A stretch of 64,000 bases of DNA from DATMGU01 sp035555315 (GCA_035555315.1 DATMGU010000126.1:62001-126000), one strand, 5' to 3'. Shown: positions 1 through 7,764, counted from the stretch's first letter. Numbers and translations are program-made. Notes: generated from the letters alone by a model not told the origin.

Positions 1-107
1 CCGGCGCGTATCCGCCGCTGTTCGTCGCAGGCGGGCTGCTCGAACTGGGCGGGCTCTTCCTCGCGTCGCTCGCCTGGGCCGCTGATCGGCGCCCCGTCCG
101 CGCCTGA
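1..107 (+). CDS. 3' end of a probable MFS-type membrane protein (partial)
   Basis: Only the last 34 codons are inside the window, ending at TGA 105-107. The peptide holds one strongly hydrophobic Gly/Leu/Ala-rich segment (starting AYPPLFVAGGLLELGG) followed by a short charged tail. This is what the last transmembrane helix of a 12-TM major facilitator looks like. The substrate cannot be inferred. It runs convergently into the permease read from the other strand, and both frames stay open to the window edge, so the two genes appear to overlap at their 3' ends. The assignment rests on one helix and is tentative. Confidence 0.45.
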   Translation, partial: GAYPPLFVAGGLLELGGLFLASLAWAADRRPVRA

Positions 108-1537
108 TGGCCGCTAGTGGCGGCCCCGTCTTCGGACCCGAGGCGCAGAAAACAGAGAGCCGAGACGATCGGCAGCAGCCCGACCAGGACGAACACCACC
201 TCGAAATCACCGATGGTCATCACCGTGCCGGAAGAACCGACGAACGCCGATAGCAGCATGGCGCCGATCGCCACCCCGAAACTCTGCGACAATTGCTGGC
301 CGACGCTGCCGATGCTGGTCCCCTTGCTGAGCGTGGCACCGGTAAGATCGGCATAGCTCAACGCGTTCATGCAGGTGAACTGCAGCGATCGCAGGAAACC
401 GAAGACGAGCAACAGGCCGAGGATCGCGAGATACGGCGTATCGGGACGCAGGAAGGCGAGCGACATGGTCGTGAGGCCGACCACGATACCATTGCCGACC
501 AGGATGGTCCGGAACCCACAATACCGCACGATACGCGGCGCCGCCGTCTTCAGGCACATCGAGCCAATAGCGATGACGAAGGTGAGCGAGCCGGATTCCA
601 GCGGCGTCCGGCCGAATGCGATCTGGAACAGCAGCGGCAGCAGGAACGGCGTCGAGGCGAACCCCATGCGGCCGAGACCGCCGGCCAGCACGGCTAGGCG
701 AAACGTCTTGATCCCGAACAGCCGAAGGTCGATCGCCGGATCCGGATGACGCCGCGCATGCAGGGCATAGAGGCCGAGAACCGCGATGCCGAGCGCCAGG
801 ATCGTCGCCTCGACCCAGAACGGCAACACGTCGCGGCCGGCGTAATCCAGACAGAGTTCGACCGCGGCGAGGCCGATACCGCAGAGCGTGAAGCCCAGGA
901 AGTCGAAGCGTCGCGGCGTGGCCGACCGATAATTCTCGAAATACCGGGCGGCGAGCAGGATGCCCAGCATACCGATCGGTATATTGATGTAGAAGATCCA
1001 GCGCCACGACGCATAGGTCGTGATCAGCCCGCCGAGCAGCGGCCCCAGCGCTGGTCCGACCAGAGCCGGCACGGTGACGTAGCTCATCGCCGTCACCAGC
1101 CGCGATTTCGGAAAGGATTTCAGCAGCATCAGTCGACCGACCGGCGTCGTCATGGCACCGCCGACACCCTGCAGGATGCGGGTCAGCACCAATTGCCACA
1201 AATTCTGCGAAAAGCCGCACAGGGCGGAGCCCAGGGTGAACAACACGATGGCGGCGCAGAACACGGTGCGGGTGCCGAACCGGTCCGCCATCCAGCCGCT
1301 GATCGGGATGAACACCGCCAGGCTGAGCAGATAGCTGGTGATGGCCACGTTGAGCTGCAGCGGCCCAACGCCGAGGCTATGCGCGATCTGAGGGATCGAC
1401 GTCGCGATGATGCTGGAGTCAAGATTCTCCATGAAGAACGCGCAAGCGACAACCAGGGGGATCAGCAAGCCAAGCCGGGGATTGGCGACGGTGGCGTAGG
1501 TCGCCTCCACGGATGCGCCAAGCGCGGTCTCGGTCAT
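1..1537 (-). CDS. DHA2-type (EmrB/QacA-like) MFS drug efflux permease, C-terminus beyond window
   Basis: Reading leftwards from ATG at 1537, the frame is open to the window edge (about 510 codons seen). It encodes a multi-spanning inner-membrane protein. Helix 1 holds FMENLDSSIIATSIPQIA, the DHA2 D-x-S-I-I/V-A-x-A-x-P-x-I signature (motif D1). This is followed by motif A (GWMADRFGTRTVF) and the motif C region (VPALVGPALGPLLGG). Fourteen helices are likely from length and family. Such proteins export drugs or organic anions by proton antiport, often with an EmrA-type adaptor, which is not seen here. The last helix ends near position 160; the tail beyond is charged and Ser/Pro-rich, and its stop lies outside the window. 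Other reading frames over this stretch are shadows. Confidence 0.85.
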   Translation of the reverse strand, partial: MTETALGASVEATYATVANPRLGLLIPLVVACAFFMENLDSSIIATSIPQIAHSLGVGPLQLNVAITSYLLSLAVFIPISGWMADRFGTRTVFCAAIVLFTLGSALCGFSQNLWQLVLTRILQGVGGAMTTPVGRLMLLKSFPKSRLVTAMSYVTVPALVGPALGPLLGGLITTYASWRWIFYINIPIGMLGILLAARYFENYRSATPRRFDFLGFTLCGIGLAAVELCLDYAGRDVLPFWVEATILALGIAVLGLYALHARRHPDPAIDLRLFGIKTFRLAVLAGGLGRMGFASTPFLLPLLFQIAFGRTPLESGSLTFVIAIGSMCLKTAAPRIVRYCGFRTILVGNGIVVGLTTMSLAFLRPDTPYLAILGLLLVFGFLRSLQFTCMNALSYADLTGATLSKGTSIGSVGQQLSQSFGVAIGAMLLSAFVGSSGTVMTIGDFEVVFVLVGLLPIVSALCFLRLGSEDGAATSGHQARTGRRSAAQASDARKSPPSSSSPPATNSGGYAP

Positions 1538-1583
1538 TGTCGCTGCTACCCCCGCCGCGGCACCATCCAGGCGCTCGGTCTTC

Positions 1584-1600
1584 GTACCGTTTTTGTACCG
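1584..1600. promoter_or_regulatory. Direct repeat GTACCG-N5-GTACCG upstream of the DHA2 permease
   Basis: Two GTACCG copies lie 11 bp apart (1584-1589 and 1595-1600), separated by five T residues, 47-63 bp upstream of the permease start at 1537. On the permease strand they read CGGTAC-AAAAA-CGGTAC. One helical turn between repeats fits a regulator binding one DNA face. No regulator gene is adjacent, so this is only a candidate operator. Confidence 0.25.
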
Positions 1601-1684
1601 CAGGGAAGCGACTTGGGCAGGGTGGATTTTGGCATTGCGGCCATGCGTCCGTCGAAACGGCTCACCCGCGGTTGGCGGCAGGCG

Positions 1685-2173
1685 TCAGCCGACGCGTTTT
1701 TCGCGGAGCATCGGTGGGCGCAGCGCGCGGGCATCGATCACCGCCACGCCGCCAAGCAGGCGGTCGATATGCAGCCCGTCGGTCGATAGCGGCAGCCAAA
1801 TCACTTCATAGTCGATCGTTCGGCCGTCGGCGATCCACTGGCTGGTCATGGCGATGGGGCGGCGCTCGGCAACCACCCTGCGCAGCCGTTCGGTGACCTC
1901 CTCCCGGTAGGGAACCGACGGCAAGTCGGACACAAACTTGCCGGTCATGTCCAGTCCCATACGTTCTGCCAAGTTCACACCGTGGAGCCGGTAGCGAAAT
2001 TGTGGCGGTGCGCCGGCAACCAACGGCGGCACCACTTCCAGAATCGTGAGATTTCCGAGCATGGGACGCAGATCGATCGGATCTATATCAGCGCGAGCCG
2101 GCATCGGCCGGCCGCGAAGCCGTTCGGTCCAGTATCGCAGCAGGTCGCACAGAGTCTCGGTTTTCGGTTGCAC
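1685..2173 (-). CDS. PAS-domain protein (PAS_5 family)
   Basis: A 162-residue soluble protein. Residues about 5-60 (YWTERLRGRPMPARADIDP, then LRPMLGNLTILEV) and about 75-150 (RFRYRLHG-like strand, later IDYEVIWLPLSTDG) match the PAS_5 pattern common in alphaproteobacteria, a sensory fold without an attached output domain. No kinase, GGDEF or DNA-binding segment follows, so it may act as a stand-alone ligand sensor or through a partner. The start is the first ATG; an alternative ATG lies about 23 codons inside. The 194 bp upstream, towards the siroheme synthase gene, are clearly A/T-richer than the surroundings and probably contain its promoter. Ligand and partner are unknown. Confidence 0.75.
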   Translation of the reverse strand: MQPKTETLCDLLRYWTERLRGRPMPARADIDPIDLRPMLGNLTILEVVPPLVAGAPPQFRYRLHGVNLAERMGLDMTGKFVSDLPSVPYREEVTERLRRVVAERRPIAMTSQWIADGRTIDYEVIWLPLSTDGLHIDRLLGGVAVIDARALRPPMLREKRVG

Positions 2174-2367
2174 CCTAATACTCTATCGATCTAGGCGCCA
2201 CGGCAGCATCTCAACGGGAGGGCGAGATATAACTGAAGGACGTCCCGAAACAAACCTTTAAGTTGCACTTTTAATACAAAAAATACCCGATTAGTATAAC
2301 GCCCGCCAAGCTATTGAGTTCCCTCAGAGCCGCTTTGTGCTGCTGAAGGCATAGTTTCGCTAGCGTA

Positions 2368-3312
2368 TCAACTGGCGGCCGCGCCCAGCGACAAGATCAG
2401 CACCCGCCGATCCGGGGCTTCCGCCCGTCGCAAGGCGAGTGCCAGCGGTTCGGAGCCGGCGGCGAGGTCGGCCACCGCGATCAGCGTCGCATCGCGTCGC
2501 GCATAGTCGAGGATCGTGGCATCAATCCGCGTGTCGTGCAGGATGATCTCGGCCTCCTGCATGCGGCGCAAGGTGCCGAGGGTGAGGCGATCCGGATCGT
2601 CGGCGGCAAGGTCGATCCGGATCAGCCAGCCCCGCCCCCCGCCCCACCCTCGCGCGCCCCCATCCGCCGCCTCGGCCAGCAGGTCGGCGAGGCATGCATC
2701 GGCCGTCGCCGATGATGCCCGTGCCAGCCGCGTGGCCGTTGACCCCATCAGAAGGCTTTCCCAGAACCGCCGCCGCGCCGGCCCGTCCGGCAAGACCGCC
2801 TTAACCCGCTCCCGCCAGGCAGCCGCCAGTCCGGCCAGCCGCCCGATCCCCTCGGGCAGCGCCCAGTCGATGCGCGCCCGGACCAGCCGGGCCAACACCG
2901 GAGACACCCCGCCGCTGGAGACCGCGACAACGATCGGCCCCCGATCGACGATCGCCGGCATGACGAAGCTGCAATGCGCCGGGTCGTCCACGACATTGAC
3001 CGGTAGGCGGCGTCTCTCCGCCGCGGCGGCGACAGCCGCATTAACGGCGGGATCATCGGTCGCAGCGATGACAAGGACGATATCGTCGAAAGGTGGGTCC
3101 TCAAAACATCCGGCTTCAAATCGGGCGGGTTCGTGCCGGATGGTCCCCTCAGCCGCCAACGCCGCCAGCTCGGGAGCGAGGTCCGGCGCCAGAACCGTGA
3201 CGGCGGCCCCGGCGCGGCGCAGCAGCGCGACCTTCCGCGCGGCGACCTCGCCACCGCCGACGACCAGCGCCGCGCGACCTTTGAGCCGCAGGAAGATCGG
3301 CAGGAATTCCAT
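2368..3312 (-). CDS. cysG: Siroheme synthase N-module (precorrin-2 dehydrogenase/ferrochelatase) with degenerate methyltransferase tail
   Basis: Oxidises precorrin-2 to sirohydrochlorin with NAD+ and inserts Fe2+ to give siroheme for sulfite/nitrite reductases. Residues 1-110 form the Rossmann unit (VVGGGEVAARKVALL, then VIAATDDPAVN); residues about 110-210 carry the dimerisation/active-site region (NVVDDPAHCSFVMPA). The last ~85 residues resemble the start of a SUMT domain: LTLGTLRRMQEAEI and ILDYARRDA align with the usual LTLRALRLLQQADV and ILDLARRDA. However, the GAGPGDP loop has decayed to RIDLAADDPD and the rest of the ~250-residue domain is absent. The protein is thus bifunctional at most; methylation is likely supplied by the separate cobA/SUMT gene at 28817-29650. 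Start: ATG 3312. Confidence 0.88.
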   Translation of the reverse strand: MEFLPIFLRLKGRAALVVGGGEVAARKVALLRRAGAAVTVLAPDLAPELAALAAEGTIRHEPARFEAGCFEDPPFDDIVLVIAATDDPAVNAAVAAAAERRRLPVNVVDDPAHCSFVMPAIVDRGPIVVAVSSGGVSPVLARLVRARIDWALPEGIGRLAGLAAAWRERVKAVLPDGPARRRFWESLLMGSTATRLARASSATADACLADLLAEAADGGARGWGGGRGWLIRIDLAADDPDRLTLGTLRRMQEAEIILHDTRIDATILDYARRDATLIAVADLAAGSEPLALALRRAEAPDRRVLILSLGAAAS

Positions 3313-3578
3313 GGCTCGAAGGCCCTATTCGACGACGGTGACCGGTAGATGCCCACGGATCGTCGCACGAAGTTCCGGCGGACACGAACCACAATTGGTA
3401 CCCGCCCGCAGCCGAACGCGAGCGCTCCGATTTGATGCCGGGTATTCGGCGCATAAAAATGAGGCGCGTGGTTTATAGGAGATTTCGCGTCCGATTTGCA
3501 CTGGCCACGCGCGGCCCCTAAGCTCGCTGCGGCATCCGGCCGAACCCGGACCAACTGAAACTTTAAGCAGGGATACCC

Positions 3579-4310
3579 ATGCAGCGCGCGACCAAGCCGA
3601 AACTGACGCTCGCCATCGACATTGGCGGGACCGGCTTGAAGGCGACGCTCATCGACGACATGGGCAAGATGACGTCCGATCGCCTCCGGGTCCCGACATC
3701 CCATCCGGCACCACCGAGCCTTCTGGTGTCGACGCTGGTCGAACTGGTCAAACCGTTGAGCGGCTATCGGCGCGTCTCGGTGGGATTTCCCGGCGTGGTA
3801 CGCGCCGGCCGGGTCGTGACGGCACCGCATCTCGACACCGCCTTGTGGCATGGCTTCGACTTGGCCGATGCCCTTGCCAGCCGATTGAAGGTGCCGGTTC
3901 GCGTGCTGAACGATGCCGATCTGCAGGGGTATGGCGCCATCACCGGCCATGGGTTGGAGTTCGTGATGACGCTGGGGACCGGCATCGGCACCGCTCTGTT
4001 CCAGGATGGCGTCTTGCTGCCTCATCTAGAGATCAGCCAGCACCCGGTCCATGGCGATAAGACCTATGACGCCTATATCGGCAACGCCGTCCTCGAATCG
4101 AAAGGGCAGAAGCGGTGGAATCGGCGGGTGGCACGGGTCCTGCCGATCCTGGAGACGCTGATCCGCTGGGATCATCTGCATATCGGCGGCGGCAACGCCC
4201 ACAAGTTGACGATCGCGCTGCCGGCTCATGCTCGGATCGTGTCGAACGAAGCCGGCCTCACCGGCGGCATCGCCCTCTGGGCCGACGGCCGAGGCAAAAC
4301 GGTCTCCTAG
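3579..4310 (+). CDS. ROK-family sugar kinase, polyphosphate-glucokinase-like
   Basis: A 243-residue cytosolic kinase of the actin-like ROK fold. PHOSPHATE-1 motif DIGGTGLKATLID is at residues 14-26, the catalytic aspartate is in VLNDADLQGYG (about 110-120), PHOSPHATE-2 is LGTGIGTALF (about 130-140), and the adenosine-side motif is HIGGGNAHKL (about 205-214). The Cys-rich zinc motif of repressor-type ROK proteins and any N-terminal helix-turn-helix are absent. Size, the HLEISQHP stretch and the absence of zinc fit strictly polyphosphate/ATP glucokinases, so glucose phosphorylation is the best guess. AGGG ten bases upstream of ATG 3579 could serve as ribosome site. It is divergent from cysG across a 266-bp spacer. 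Confidence 0.8.
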   Translation: MQRATKPKLTLAIDIGGTGLKATLIDDMGKMTSDRLRVPTSHPAPPSLLVSTLVELVKPLSGYRRVSVGFPGVVRAGRVVTAPHLDTALWHGFDLADALASRLKVPVRVLNDADLQGYGAITGHGLEFVMTLGTGIGTALFQDGVLLPHLEISQHPVHGDKTYDAYIGNAVLESKGQKRWNRRVARVLPILETLIRWDHLHIGGGNAHKLTIALPAHARIVSNEAGLTGGIALWADGRGKTVS

Positions 4311-4386
4311 CGTTCCCCGCACGCGACCAACATCGGCTTCAGCACGGTAACGACGGCGGTGCATGTCAATACGCTAAAAGACTGGG

Positions 4387-4409
4387 AACATTTTCACCCA
4401 GAAAGTGTT
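4387..4409 (+). other. Hairpin downstream of the ROK kinase
   Basis: AACATTTTC and GAAAGTGTT form a 9-bp stem (one G-T pair) around a 5-nt loop, 77 bp after the kinase stop. No U-tract follows directly (the next bases are ATATATAGG), so it may be a weak terminator, a 3' stabiliser or part of the lipoprotein leader. The surrounding stretch 4370-4520 is notably A/T-rich. Confidence 0.35.
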
Positions 4410-4524
4410 ATATATAGGTAGCATCTGCGCTTAGGTGACGGCGTGTATTTTTATGCCGATTTTCAAGTATATTAATCAATGCCATTAGTACATTTAATTA
4501 CACGCCCCAAAAAAGGAGGGCAAA

Positions 4525-5037
4525 ATGTCCAAATACTTCTCTTACATTTTTTTGTTGCTAAGCACCTCCATCTCGTCTTGTTCTAGTTTTGACGAAATGG
4601 TCGGCATTCCACAATACGATCCGACTATTTTTGAAACTCCTAGTGGCGGAGCCGCTCACATTTCTGGAGCTCTTGCGTTCATCTCGGGAACGAGAACCTA
4701 TTCGGGCGACTATAGCGATGTCTTTCTTGTCTCCGATAACGAGGAGTCGAGAAAGGTTACGGACATGCAAATGATGCGGGATGTCAACCCCCATCTCTTT
4801 GACTTTAGCCGGGTGACGAGAACATCCGTCAAAGGAACCTTTGATTTTGACAATGTTCCGGATGGAAAGTGGCTGCTGTTCTCGCAGGTGGCGTGGAACG
4901 ACAACGATCCGGAGACCGGACCGCCGGGTACGTTCCTCCACACGATCATGGTGAGCGCCCCGGTCGAGGTCAAAAACGGCCAATCGGTCAAGATCGAGGT
5001 TTCCGGCGACACGTTCGATCCGCAATCCCAATACTGA
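4525..5037 (+). CDS. Putative lipoprotein, first of two tandem paralogs
   Basis: A 170-residue protein with a type II signal peptide: a short positive start (MSK), hydrophobic YFSYIFLLLSTSI, and lipobox I-S-S-C with Cys19 as the lipidated residue. The mature part has alternating strands and a segment FDFDNVPDGKWLLFSQVAW that resembles a prealbumin/Cna-B-like beta-sandwich edge, then the striking NDNDPETGPPGTFLHT. I do not recognise the family. A strong Shine-Dalgarno (AAAAGGAGGG, about 6 bases before ATG 4525) is present. The gene at 5395-5907 is a paralog with the same length and architecture. Base composition is lower in G+C than the neighbours in the 5' half, which hints at acquisition. 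Likely location: anchored in a membrane, facing the periplasm. Confidence 0.72.
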   Translation: MSKYFSYIFLLLSTSISSCSSFDEMVGIPQYDPTIFETPSGGAAHISGALAFISGTRTYSGDYSDVFLVSDNEESRKVTDMQMMRDVNPHLFDFSRVTRTSVKGTFDFDNVPDGKWLLFSQVAWNDNDPETGPPGTFLHTIMVSAPVEVKNGQSVKIEVSGDTFDPQSQY

Positions 5038-5394
5038 CCAATCGACCATAGCTGCCGCTCGGTGGCACACGGATGCGGCCCGCAGTCGGGTATAGCCCGG
5101 CTGCGCTTGGCCTCCTCGGCTCTTTCACGGCGCTAAACTGCTCGGCCCACGCGCTATCCCAGCCAGATTTGGTAGAGGGCGCGGCCAGGGAAGCCCCATC
5201 CGACAGGGGCAATCCATAAGCAGGATGCCGACAAGGCCCAGAGACCTTAAAAATTCAACAATTCGAACCCAACTTTTGGTAGAGATATCTCGCGCCTTTG
5301 TTTCCACTCGTGGGCCGTATCCTTTTGTAACTTCACGCTTACAAAGACCCATTTTCTGTTACATTTCGTTACGAACATAAGAATGGAGGAAGAG
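5038..5394. other. 357-bp spacer between the lipoprotein paralogs
   Basis: No convincing gene in either strand: the frames open here use unlikely codons and lack ribosome sites. The left half (to about 5220) has normal GC content; the right half (5245-5385) is A/T-rich and most likely contains the promoter of the second lipoprotein. No clear hairpin with a U-tract and no direct copy of the first gene's leader was seen, so the duplication seems to involve the coding part only. Confidence 0.5.
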
Positions 5395-5907
5395 ATGTCC
5401 AAATATTTCGCATTTTTATTTTTGATTCTCAGTTTCTCTATTTCATCTTGCGCTAGTTTTGATGAAATAACTGGATCTCCCGAATATGATCCGGGTGCAT
5501 TTAAAGATCCAAACGGAGGATCCGCCCACATATACGGAACCCTATCGTTTATTTCAGGAAAAAAAGTCTTCTCTGGAGACTACAGTGACATTTTTCTCGT
5601 CAGCGACAACAAACAAGCTAGAAAACTTATCAACAAAAGAACGATGCGAGATATCAATCCGCACCTCTTTGACTTCTCTCGCGTGACAACAACGAGCGAC
5701 CATGGGGCTTACGATTTCGGCAATGTTCCAGATGGGAAATGGTATTTATTCTCGCAGGTGACCTGGAACGACAACGATCCCGAGACCGGGCCGCCGGGTA
5801 CATTCCTGCACACGATGATGGTCGGTTCCGAAATTGAAATCAAAGACGGCAAGTCGATCAAGCTCGACCTCTCCGGCGACACGGTCAATCCGCAGGTTCT
5901 GTACTGA
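5395..5907 (+). CDS. Putative lipoprotein, second of two tandem paralogs
   Basis: A 170-residue paralog of the gene at 4525-5037, similar over its whole length; MSKYF, the lipobox S-I-S-S-C, SGDYSDIFLVSDN, NPHLFDFSRV and NDNDPETGPPGTFLHT are all shared. ATG 5395 is preferred over the in-frame ATG 5383 because GGAGGA (5385-5390) sits right before it and the resulting N-terminus aligns with the first copy. The codons are conspicuously A/T-rich (many AAA, TTT, ATA) compared with the GC-rich neighbours, and only the last third matches the host's style. This suggests old duplication with unequal amelioration, or import of one copy. Function unknown; the conserved C-terminal half is the best candidate for a shared binding surface. 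Confidence 0.72.
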   Translation: MSKYFAFLFLILSFSISSCASFDEITGSPEYDPGAFKDPNGGSAHIYGTLSFISGKKVFSGDYSDIFLVSDNKQARKLINKRTMRDINPHLFDFSRVTTTSDHGAYDFGNVPDGKWYLFSQVTWNDNDPETGPPGTFLHTMMVGSEIEIKDGKSIKLDLSGDTVNPQVLY

Positions 5908-5934
5908 CGCTCGGAAAAGTATGACGCTCCACCA

Positions 5935-6044
5935 GCCAAAAGCGCTCTAGGGCCGGAGCTGTCGCCGGGAGTTCCTTCCAGGCGACAGCTCCCGTGGCTT
6001 TTGGCCCGAGGTTGGCGGCCGGGGTTTGAACCCTAGCTGGCCGC
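5935..6044. repeat. Nested and adjacent inverted repeats
   Basis: Three complementary arm pairs are packed into 110 bp. GGAGCTGTCGCC (5955-5966) pairs perfectly with GGCGACAGCTCC (5981-5992) across 14 nt. Outside it, GCCAAAAGC (5935-5943) pairs with GCTTTTGGC (5997-6005). Immediately downstream GCGGCC (6015-6020) pairs with GGCCGC (6039-6044), enclosing a near-palindromic GGGTTTGAACCC. The block follows the second lipoprotein by 27 bp and could work as a bidirectional terminator or a structured 5' leader of the next gene. No U-tract follows the main stem. Confidence 0.6.
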
Positions 6045-6535
6045 GTGTTAGCGTCCCGTTTAGCAGCGTTAGCGCGAGACAACCCATCATTCGCCCCTCC
6101 CCTCGTCATCGAACACAGCCAGTCTGGCGTTGGCTCCCGAGCCGGGGCGTCTGGGTCATCGTTTGCCTGACGGTATTGGGGTTGCTGGGCCAGGCCGTCG
6201 CCGTGCCAACGCCCATGGTGTTGGTCGCCGACCGCGCTATCCCGATCGATGCGGGCGTCCCGATCGATCCGGGCATGGTGCTGTGCCTTGGCGGGATGGA
6301 TGGCGGCACCACCCAGGATGACCGGTCCGGCGGCACCTCCAAGGCGATCGGCCATGACGCCTGCTGTCTCGGCAGCTGCCTCTCCGCGTTGGGCGGGTTG
6401 CCGCCGCCGCCCCATGCTCAATTAACCTATTTACCGACCCCTCTCGGTCACCTGCCTATCATTGCGACGGCGGCCCCATCGAACCGCCGATATAGTTCCG
6501 CCGCCCAACCGCGCGCGCCACCTCAAACGGCCTGA
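6026..6535 (+). CDS. Cys-containing secreted protein, DUF2946-like, head of copper gene set
   Basis: Up to 169 residues. A basic N-terminal stretch precedes one hydrophobic segment (VWVIVCLTVLGLLGQAVA) that looks like a signal sequence. The mature part holds a Cys-rich patch (HDACCLGSCL) and ends with PRAPP, the RAPP-type tail typical of DUF2946 proteins that often accompany CopC/CopD. A role in periplasmic copper handling is inferred from that resemblance and from location. The only in-frame starts upstream of the signal are TTG codons (TTG 6026 given), with no clear ribosome site, so the true start is uncertain. A MITE copy separates it from the barrel gene downstream. DUF2946 membership should be treated as a guess. 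Confidence 0.45.
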   Translation: MNPSWPRVSVPFSSVSARQPIIRPSPRHRTQPVWRWLPSRGVWVIVCLTVLGLLGQAVAVPTPMVLVADRAIPIDAGVPIDPGMVLCLGGMDGGTTQDDRSGGTSKAIGHDACCLGSCLSALGGLPPPPHAQLTYLPTPLGHLPIIATAAPSNRRYSSAAQPRAPPQTA

Positions 6536-6540
6536 CGTCC

Positions 6541-6707
6541 TTAGAGACCGTTTGAGAATGCGGTCGGGTCGGCCCAGCGGGTCTTTTTCGGATCGGGAGC
6601 GTCAGCCGCTTGCCACGATGTCCCAGCATCGTGGCTGCACGACCCCCTTTCCGACCCGAAAAATCCCTCGCCGGCCCTCCGCCGCCGCATTCTCAAACGG
6701 TCTCTTA
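6541..6707. mobile_element. MITE-like element, copy 1 (161 bp) with TTA target duplication
   Basis: The element spans 6544-6704 and is bounded by inverted ends GAGACCGTTTGAGAA... and ...TTCTCAAACGGTCTC, flanked on both sides by the trinucleotide TTA (6541-6543, 6705-6707). Inside are further complementary arms (around TTTTTCGG/CCGAAAAA) and a tight stem CCACGATG/CATCGTGG, so the whole unit folds into a long hairpin. No protein is encoded. Two relatives lie at 9613-9773 (161 bp) and 28715-28797 (83 bp). Ends starting GAG and a 3-bp T-N-A-type duplication resemble the IS1031 branch of the IS5 family, which is my inference about the trans-acting transposase. Its stems with T-runs could also terminate transcription. 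Confidence 0.88.
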
Positions 6708-6789
6708 CGTTAAACAGCCGCCCGGCCGGTGATCTTCGGATCGCCACCACGACGGCGCTGTGCTGCTTTATGTTTGAGGAGCCGGTTCG

Positions 6790-7761
6790 ATGAACCGCAC
6801 ATCATGTCTCATGGGCGCCATCAGCGGCGCCTGGATCCTTGTGTTTGCCCTGGCCCCCGGAGCCGCCGCGCATGGGATCGCGGGCAACCGCGTCTTTCCC
6901 ACAACCTTGACGATTGACGATCCCGCCGTATCGGATGAGGCTTCCCTGCCGACCATCACCTATCAGCGCTCCGGCGCCACGGCTGATAACCCAGCCACAC
7001 GGCAAGCCAATTTCAGCGTCGAATACGACAAGCGCATCACCGAGCATCTCGGCGTCGCCTTGAATGGCGGGTACACGATCACCGATCAGGTCGGTCAGGG
7101 TAGCCTTTACGGCTTCCAGAACTTCTCGGGGACGCTCAAATATCAGTTCCTACAGGACGCCGAGCATGAACTGCTGATGTCCGCCGGCGTGATCCGGCAG
7201 TTTGGGGGCACCGGCGCGCAGCGGGTCGGCGCCGATCCCTATGGTTCGACCACCCCGACTCTCTATTTCGGCAAGGGGTTGGGCGACCTGCCGAACAGCG
7301 TCGCCTATCTGCGTCCCTTCGCGATCACCGGTACGCTGGGCTATCAATTCGCCGACGTACCGACCCAGTCGGTCACCGTGGTCGATCCCACCACCGGGTC
7401 GGCCAGCCTGCAATACAATCACAGCCCCAACCAGTTGGTGATGGGCGCATCGGTGCAGTACAGCCTGCCCTATCTGCAGTCCCAGGTGAAAGACATCGGC
7501 CTGCCGGAATTTCTCGGCCGCGTCACGCCGCTGGTCGAATTCGCCTACACCACCCCGGCGACCCGCGGCTACGGCCAATCCACCCAGGGCACCATCGCCC
7601 CAGGGCTACTCTACGACGCGGATAGCTATCAGGTTGGCGTCGAGGCATTGATCCCGGCGACCCACGGGTCCGGCACCAATGTCGGCGCCATCATCCAGCT
7701 GCATCTGTTCCTCGACGACATTTTCCCCAACACGATCGGCAAGCCGATCTTTGGAGGCTGA
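6790..7761 (+). CDS. Putative outer-membrane beta-barrel protein of the copper cluster
   Basis: A 323-residue exported protein. The signal peptide (about residues 1-27) ends in GAAAHGIAG; the mature chain has many alternating-strand stretches with aromatic girdles (FSVEYDKRITEHLGVALNGG, LKYQFLQDAEHELLMSAGV, YQVGVEALIP) and ends in a short strand. This resembles the 'transporter/MetA-pathway' barrels that often precede copC-copD in alphaproteobacteria. It probably sits in the outer membrane; a role in copper passage is inferred only from the neighbours. GAGGAG about 11 bases before ATG 6790 is the ribosome site. copC starts 3 bp after its stop, so the two are co-transcribed. Confidence 0.65.
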   Translation: MNRTSCLMGAISGAWILVFALAPGAAAHGIAGNRVFPTTLTIDDPAVSDEASLPTITYQRSGATADNPATRQANFSVEYDKRITEHLGVALNGGYTITDQVGQGSLYGFQNFSGTLKYQFLQDAEHELLMSAGVIRQFGGTGAQRVGADPYGSTTPTLYFGKGLGDLPNSVAYLRPFAITGTLGYQFADVPTQSVTVVDPTTGSASLQYNHSPNQLVMGASVQYSLPYLQSQVKDIGLPEFLGRVTPLVEFAYTTPATRGYGQSTQGTIAPGLLYDADSYQVGVEALIPATHGSGTNVGAIIQLHLFLDDIFPNTIGKPIFGG

Positions 7762-7764
7762 CCC

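Noticed and set aside
207..1220. 337-codon minus-strand frame over the DHA2 permease
   Set aside because: Arg/His-rich, no hydrophobic spans; the neighbouring minus frame encodes a clear permease.
6015..6044. tRNA T-arm-like sequence on the minus strand (GGGTTCAAACCC)
   Set aside because: No acceptor, D or anticodon arms can be built around it; the bases are part of the GCGGCC/GGCCGC hairpin.
6541..6750. Short frames across the MITE copies that give similar peptides at 6541 and 9613
   Set aside because: The similarity is due to the DNA repeat; the copies differ by changes that do not preserve codons, so the peptides are not genes.
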